This document shows, one piece after another, positions 58,401 to 64,000 of a DNA stretch of 64,000 bases (its first letter is position 1; the number at the start of each line of letters is the position of its first letter). The notes under the pieces are model-generated. The model was not told the origin of the DNA, did no database searches, and saw only the letters and a list, made by a program, of their open reading frames with translations. The stretch is taken from NCBI GenBank assembly GCA_963971305.1, contig OZ020306.1:4518842-4582841 (forward strand), written 5' to 3'. This stretch comes from Arcuatula senhousia. Its lineage: Eukaryota > Mollusca > Bivalvia > Mytilida > Mytilidae. A program made the translations under genes and the position numbers.

Positions 58401-59815
58401 TAATCAGTGTTTGGTCTAGTCATGTTTCAGGTTTAATCAGTGTTTGGTCTAGTAATGTTTCAGGTTTAATCAGTGTTTGGTCTAGTAATGTTTCAGGTTT
58501 AATCAGTGTTTGGTTTAGTAATGTTTCAGGTTTAATCAGTGTTTGGTTTAGTAATGTTTCAGGTTTAATCAGTGTTTGGTTAAAACAGGCTTTAGATTTA
58601 ATCAGTGTTTGGTTAAAACAGGCTTTAGATTTAATCAGTGTTTGGTTTAGTCATGTTTCATGTTTAATCAGTGTTTGGTCTAGTAATGTTTCAGGTTTAA
58701 TCAGTGTTTGGTCTAGTAATGTTTCAGATTTAATCAGTGTTTGGTCTAGTAATGTTTCAGGTTTAATCAGTGTTTGGTCTAGTAATGTTTCAGATTTAAT
58801 CAGTGTTTGGTCTAGTCATGTTTCAGGTTTAATCAGTGTTTGGTCCAGTAATGTTTCAGGTTTAATCAGTGTTTGGTCTAGTAATGTTTCAGGTTTAATC
58901 AGTGTTTGGTCTAGTAATGTTTCAGATTTAATCAGTGTTTGGTCTAGTAATGTTTCAGGTTTGATCAGTGTTTGGTCTAGTTATGTTTCAGATTTAATCA
59001 GTGTTTGGTCTAGTAATGTTTCAGGTTTAATCAGTGTTTGGTCTAGTAATGTTTCAGGTTTAATCAGTGTTTGGTCTAGTAATGTTTCAGGTTTAATCAG
59101 TGTTTGGTCTAGTAATGTTTCAGGTTTAATCAGTGTTTTGTTTAGTCATGTTTCAGGTTTAATCAGTGTTTGGTCTAGTAATGTTTCAGGTTTAATCAGT
59201 GTTTGGTCTAGTCATGTTTCAGATTTAATCAGTGTTTGGTCTAGTAATGTTTCAGGTTTAATCAGTGTTTGGTCTAGTAATGTTTCAGGTTTAATCAGTG
59301 TTTGGTCTAGTAATGTTTCAGATTTAATCAGTGTTTGGTCTAGTAATGTTTCAGGTTTAATCAGTGTTTGGTCTAGTCATGTTTCAGATTTAATCAGTGT
59401 TTGGTCTAGTAATGTTTCAGGTTTAATCAGTGTTTGGTCTAGTAATGTTTCAGGTTTAATCAGTGTTTGGTCTAGTAATGTTTCAGATTTAATCAGTGTT
59501 TGGTCTAGTTATGTTTTAGGTTTAATCAGTGTTTGGTCTAGTAATGTTTCAGGTTTAATCAGTGTTTGGTCGTCATGTTTCAGGTTTAATCAGTGTTTGG
59601 TCTAGTAATGTTTCAGGTTTAATCAATGTTTGGTTTAGTAATGTTTCAGGTTTAATCAGTGTTTGGTTTAGTAATGTTTCAGGTTTAATCAGTGTTTGGT
59701 TAAAACAGGCTTTAGATTTAATCAGTGTTTGGTTAAAACAGGCTTTAGATTTAATCAGTGTTTGGTTAAAACAGGCTTTAGATTTAATCAGTGTTTGGTT
59801 TAGACAGTTGCCTGG
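55480..59815 (+). repeat. 33-bp minisatellite (about 110 units) with 1274-bp higher-order duplication
   Basis: The unit is TCAGTGTTTGGTCTAGTAAT plus GTTTCAGGTTTAA. The left margin (55480-56100) is made of diverged ancestral-type units (ggtttagacaggtttcaggt). The segment from about 56508 is repeated from 57782 (period 1274 bp), including an irregular unit (catgttgtttagtcatg). Because 33 is divisible by 3 the array is open in at least one frame on each strand, giving 433- and 607-codon frames. Confidence 0.95.
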
Positions 59816-59819
59816 CTTA

Positions 59820-60480
59820 AAAACCATTTTTGGTTTGGTATTTGCTTAAGACAGACAAAAACTTGGTTTTTTTTTGTTTATTTAAAGTTGTTTGGGGTTT
59901 TTCATTTAGTTAAAGGATGTTATTTGGTTTTAGTCAGTGTATTTTTGATTAGTCAGCTTTCTGGCTCCATTAATGTTGGGTTTACTTACATTATCTGGTT
60001 GATCAGTCTGGTTTACAGTTTTCTGGTTTATACTTATTTTGTTTTGTAGGGTGGTTTTTTGCAGAGATTTTAGTTAAACAGATTTAGTTAATCTTTTTCT
60101 AAGAGTTTTCTGGTTTAGTACTTCAAAATGCTGATCTCTAAATAAATAGTTGGAGATCAAAGACAGATGATGAGGATAGAGATATTAATCACTATAACTT
60201 AGGCAACTGCATACCTAGTTCCATTCAACTAGAACTAGGGTCGAAAGGTTTAGCAATTTGTTTTACCCTTCTCTTGTATGAATTCAAAGTAGCTGAACAT
60301 CAAGATTGAACAAGTATTCTGAAAATATTGCAAAACAATGCATAGTCCCCTAGCTAGCAGCCCCATATTTCAATGTCCGAAGGGTAATAAATCTGGCAAA
60401 ACTAAAAAGAGCAGACCAGAACATAAACTTGATTATGATATGTTACTCATCATTGTAGACTTTCATACAAAATAAAAAGC
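59820..60480. other. No gene seen
   Basis: The first 300 bases are degenerate relatives of the 33-bp unit (ttggtttagtcagtg); the remainder is unremarkable AT-rich sequence. Confidence 0.45.
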
Positions 60481-60990
60481 TACGCCGAGCGCAGCATGAT
60501 ACGACCGCAACAAGTTGAACCCTGTACGTTGGAGGCCCAATATGGATAGTCTATTGCTTTGGTCACAGGAAACCCATGGTGGACTTATAAAGCTTTTTGA
60601 CACATGCATCCTGTGGTGGACTTTAAAATGCATATTTCACACATATGTATTTACATCAACATCTAATACAAAAAGCCTTTATAATATACATGTATTAATT
60701 GACATTTTTGGCCCTTTGTCCCCTAATTTCTCAAAATTTTTAAGAGATATTGCAAATCTGATTGCAAATTAAAGCAGGGATTTTCATAAGGAATCCAATG
60801 AAAAAAAGATTTTGAAAATCGGACCACAAATAAAAAAAGTTGATTTTAAGGGTGTGGCCTGTCTTTAGCCCCCTGTAGCAATGTAATGGTGAAATACATA
60901 TCAAAATCAATGGCACATTTAGTAGACCGAATTAAATGATGAATTTGGTAAAAAAGAATTTTCAAAATCGTATGAATAATAAACATTGAA

Positions 60991-61566
60991 TTAACCCTAA
61001 ATAAAGCAAACTCAACCGACAGTATATGTCCATTTCTAGATTTGGACTTAAGCATTATCAATGGTAGATTACACACTAAAGTATATGATAAACGGGATGA
61101 CTTTTCATTCCCAATAGTTAATTTTCCGTTTCTTGAAGGAGACGTACCATTAGCTCCAGCTTACGGGGTATACATTTCACAATTAGTCAGGTATGCTCGC
61201 ATTTGCAGTGATGTGTCTGATTTTAATGATAAAAACCGTTTTATTACAGAAAAATTACTAAAACAAGGTTACCGTTACCACAAATTAGTCAAATCTTTTA
61301 CAAAATTTGCACATAAATATGGACATCTCATCGAAAAATTTGATTGTACACGTAGATTTCTGATTGTTAAAGGAATATCTCATCCTGACTTTTATAGCAA
61401 TGTAGTTTATAAAGCACAAAAATTCAAAAACAACCTTATGGAAATTAAAAACTGGCTTAAAAACCTTTTGAAAAAAGGATACGAATTCAATGTTTTAGTA
61501 AAATCTTTGCATTTGGTATGTTTTGGCAGAAATATTGATAGCTTGATAGTAACTTTAAAACGTTAA
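60991..61566 (+). pseudogene. Retroelement reverse transcriptase, C-terminal fragment
   Basis: The frame opens at the breakpoint with LTLNKANSTDSICPFLDLDL and continues INGRLHTKVYDKRDDF, FPIVNFPF, APAYGVYISQLVRYARICSD, LLKQGYRYHKLVKSFTKFAH and GISHPDFYSNVVYK to TAA. This is the C-terminal end of a reverse-transcriptase polyprotein family widespread in bivalves and other invertebrates. I recognise the motifs but do not assign the clade. It lacks the catalytic part, so it is a 5'-truncated copy. Confidence 0.8.
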
Positions 61567-62220
61567 ATTTTCACTTTGTATCCACTGTATTATTTAAAAG
61601 CACCACAGCGATCAAGTATGTCGGTTCTGTATGGTGATACAACTCTTAATCATTCATTGTTTTGACGTGGGGTGTCGGATTTAGAACTGATGTATTTGAT
61701 TCTTTTACATCAATCGATAAATGTTTCTTAGCTAGTTGTCAGTAACTTCGAGTGTTCTCAAGAGAGTTCCTCCTTGTCTTGTTGTTTTCGTACAGTATTT
61801 TGTCTTAGGTTCTCTCTTGTTGAATTGAACTTTTGTCGATTGAGTTTTACAGTGTGTTTTATATGTAGCTTTGTGCAAGCTTATCAATAGGGGGAAGGTT
61901 GGATCCAAAAAACTAGTTTAACCCCGCCACATTTTATATGTGCCTGTCCTAAGCCAGGAAACTTTGCCAAAGCCTTTGTTTGTCCTTGTCATTCTATGTT
62001 AACTGTTTTATGTCAAGAATTGAGTCTTTCGTTGATGATTTAGGGATTGGTTTTGATACTTTTGTATTGTATTATAAGTCTTGGGCCAATGCAAGACGGT
62101 AAGCAGTGACCTATGGTCATGTTGAAGACTGCTTGCTGTTTTCCGTTGTGATTTTTTGAATTGCTGTTTGTTTATGTTTGTTGTGTCGCGTACACTTATT
62201 CCACATCTCATTATCGTATA
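61567..62220 (+). mobile_element. 3' tail of the same retroelement copy
   Basis: Contains gtcagtaacttcgagtgttc, accccgccacatttta, gtcctaagccagg and gtcatgttgaagactgct, shared with 29110-29830. It ends near cacttattccacatctc. Confidence 0.75.
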
Positions 62221-63289
62221 TTCTACAATAGTTTTGTCAATACACCAGTTTTAGGACTTTTTGGCCCTTTTTTTCTATAACAGTAGGGGCCACAAACCCC
62301 AAATACAAAATCAACATTCCTTTAGTGGATATAATCATCATATCTAAACTTCATAACAATTGGCAGGTCCACTACAACTTAATTTTTGGTATAAAACTAT
62401 TTGCCTCGACAAACTTTAACAAATGGTGTTTTTGGCCCCTTTGACCCCTAATTTCTCAAAAACGGTAAGAGATATTGCAAATCTGATTGAAAAACGCAGG
62501 CAGGGATTTTCACAAGGATTCCAATGAAAAAAAGATTTTGAAAATCGGACCACAAATAAAAAAGTCAACTTTTTGTGACCCCCAGTAGCAATGTAACAGT
62601 GCAATAAATATAAAAACCGTTTACACATTTTGTTGACAGAATTTAATGATTAATTAAATCAAATAAGAATTTTCAAAATCGAACGAATAAAAAAAATTCT
62701 ACAACAGTTTTGTCAATACACCCGTTTTAGCCCTTTTTGGCCCTTTTTTCTAAAATGGTAGGGGCCACAATCCCCAAATGCAATACCAACCTTCCTTTAG
62801 TGGTAACAAACATCATATAAAAATTTCATAACATTTGGTCAACATTTACTCAAGTTATCGCACGGAAACCAAAGTGTCCCCAGACGACGACGACGACAAC
62901 GACGACGACATCGCCATAACATTATATGATCACAAAAATTTTGCGGTCGTATAAAAATCAGTTCAAATTCTATAAACCTTTTGAAAATTGTGCAGAAAAT
63001 GCAGTGAACTTTCAAAGGGTCATAACTCCCGTAAAAAGATAAAGATGATCTGTATAAACTTATCGTTATGGACTCACATATCAAGACAGACGGACAGATG
63101 CAGTGAAACTTACAAGATTGCTACACATAGCCAATGTCCCCCATCGCCACATTAAAGTTGAAAAATTCACTTTGACAATATAGTTTCATTTTTCATGTAG
63201 AATTGGTCAAACTCAAAATAGTATTACATGTAATATACATTGTACATACAACCACATACTAATATAAATACAAGGAGTTAATATGACAT

Positions 63290-63650
63290 ACACTATATTA
63301 AGTCGATAAAGTCCCATAACTCCTATAAAATTCTTCGAATCAAAATGGCATTGCATTGTGATCAACTTCATATCATGACATACATTCCTATAAAATTTCA
63401 TCATAATCTGTCGAGCAGTCTCAGAGCAGTTACCCTCACAATATGTTCCTATGACCTAAAATGGACAAAGTCCATAAAGTCCCTTAACTCCTATAAAATT
63501 CGTTGAATCGAAATGAAGCTGCAATATGATCAACTACATATCATGATAAACAATCCTACAAAATTTCATCACAATCTGTTGAGCAGTCTCAGAGGAGTTG
63601 CCCTCACAATAGTGTGACGGATGCACGAAGGCCATTACTAGGTCCCTCCG
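63290..63650. repeat. About 170-bp dispersed-repeat module, two units
   Basis: aagtcccataactcctataa, gatcaacttcatatcatgac, aaatttcatcataatctgtc and gagcagtctcagag recur about 170 bp later. It ends with cgaaggccattactaggtcc and a gggacctag-type inverted motif. Related in style to 38222-38835. Confidence 0.65.
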
Positions 63651-63654
63651 TCGC

Positions 63655-64000
63655 ATTCATGGAGGGACAAAGATCCATTGGTACGAAACTAATATTTTTA
63701 TTTGTTTTTCTGTATACCATGTACTGCTATGGTTTTATCAGAATAAATCATATATATATATATAATAAATAAGCAACTAGTATGGTACATGTACTTGGGT
63801 ATATGCCTTTCAAGTTTCTTTAACCTTGTCATTGTAGTTGTTGGAATAAAATGTTTATGCCACCAGTACATACATCCATATGTCTTTGCCTATGAAAAGG
63901 GCATACTTTGATAACTTTTAAAACACTTAAGTAAATTACCTTATCCCCAAAAGTATTGATTATTGATACCTATAAAAGAAATGATGAGTTTAAACTGAAA
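63655..64000. other. No gene seen
   Basis: AT-rich, with a (TA)n run at 63751-63764. Confidence 0.5.

Larger units (their letters stand above)
60497..62955. mobile_element. DNA element family Y, third copy, interrupted by a retroelement
   Basis: The left end is ATACGACCGCAACAAG and the right end TTTGCGGTCGTATAAA. The outer parts match the intron 2 copies (gaaaatcggaccacaaat, gcaatgtaa, cgcacggaaaccaaagtgtc). The matching breaks at about 60985 and resumes at about 62222 (ctacaatagttttgtcaata), bracketing the retroelement fragment. Confidence 0.75.

Noticed and set aside
56508..59605. Long ORFs of 433 and 607 codons (ISVWSSNVSGL repeats)
   Set aside because: They come only from a 33-bp tandem unit without stops; the reverse strand is also open, there are no flanking splice sites or unique domains, and two ORFs start at the same repeated junction.

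Overview
This is AT-rich, intron-rich animal DNA dominated by tandem and dispersed repeats. Exons use GT-AG splicing. Several dispersed repeats resemble ones I know from bivalve molluscs: the AGCTCACCTGG...CCAGGTGAGC family, GTCTCGCC...GGCGAGAC hairpins, and retroelement tails with CCCGCCACATT and TCAGGTGCTCCGG. I infer a bivalve, perhaps a mussel relative. The clade is an inference, not a search result.

Only two gene families are clear. (1) 176-4655 (+) holds the last five visible exons of a TBC-domain protein, best matched from memory to TBC1D32/broad-minded. (2) Two UNC93-like transporter-family genes lie on the minus strand: copy A (6353-14361, 457 aa, intact) and copy B (41928-50032, about 444 aa). 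They sit in a tandem segmental duplication of roughly 12 kb. Copy A is convergent with the TBC gene. Each has four coding exons and a likely upstream non-coding exon.

Copy B is split inside its last exon by a 23.3-kb insertion (18611-41938). Evidence: 47-bp terminal inverted repeats matching at 43 positions, a 7-bp target duplication (CTCTCTC), and the uninterrupted site in copy A at 6403-6409. Just inside both ends lie roughly 3-kb satellite arrays in inverted orientation. Their units carry AAGACCATGG / CCATGGTCTT, a variant of the palindrome in the terminal repeat. The interior is mostly other repeats: an array with perfect oestrogen-response-element palindromes, a 72-bp minisatellite, MITEs, retroelement tails and one unidentified exon-like ORF. 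I see no transposase. The terminal repeat supplies a new in-frame stop to UNC93 copy B, so only the short C-terminal tail is lost.

The second unexpected theme is that several minisatellites are built from exon edges. In the TBC gene, one array repeats an exon 3' end plus splice donor (73-bp unit), one repeats a splice acceptor plus exon start (40 bp), and one repeats the last 16 codons plus stop (51 bp). In UNC93, a 49-bp unit is the last 11 nt of intron 2 plus the first 38 nt of exon 3, expanded to about 1.5 kb in both copies. The splicing signals are therefore multiplied next to the real ones.

The right part (51.8-59.8 kb) holds a 41-bp-unit array interrupted by a dispersed element, then a 33-bp-unit array with a 1274-bp higher-order duplication. 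That array gives long, probably meaningless ORFs. From 60.5 to 62.95 kb is a third copy of a DNA element, also found in both UNC93 intron 2 copies, here interrupted by a 5'-truncated retroelement fragment.
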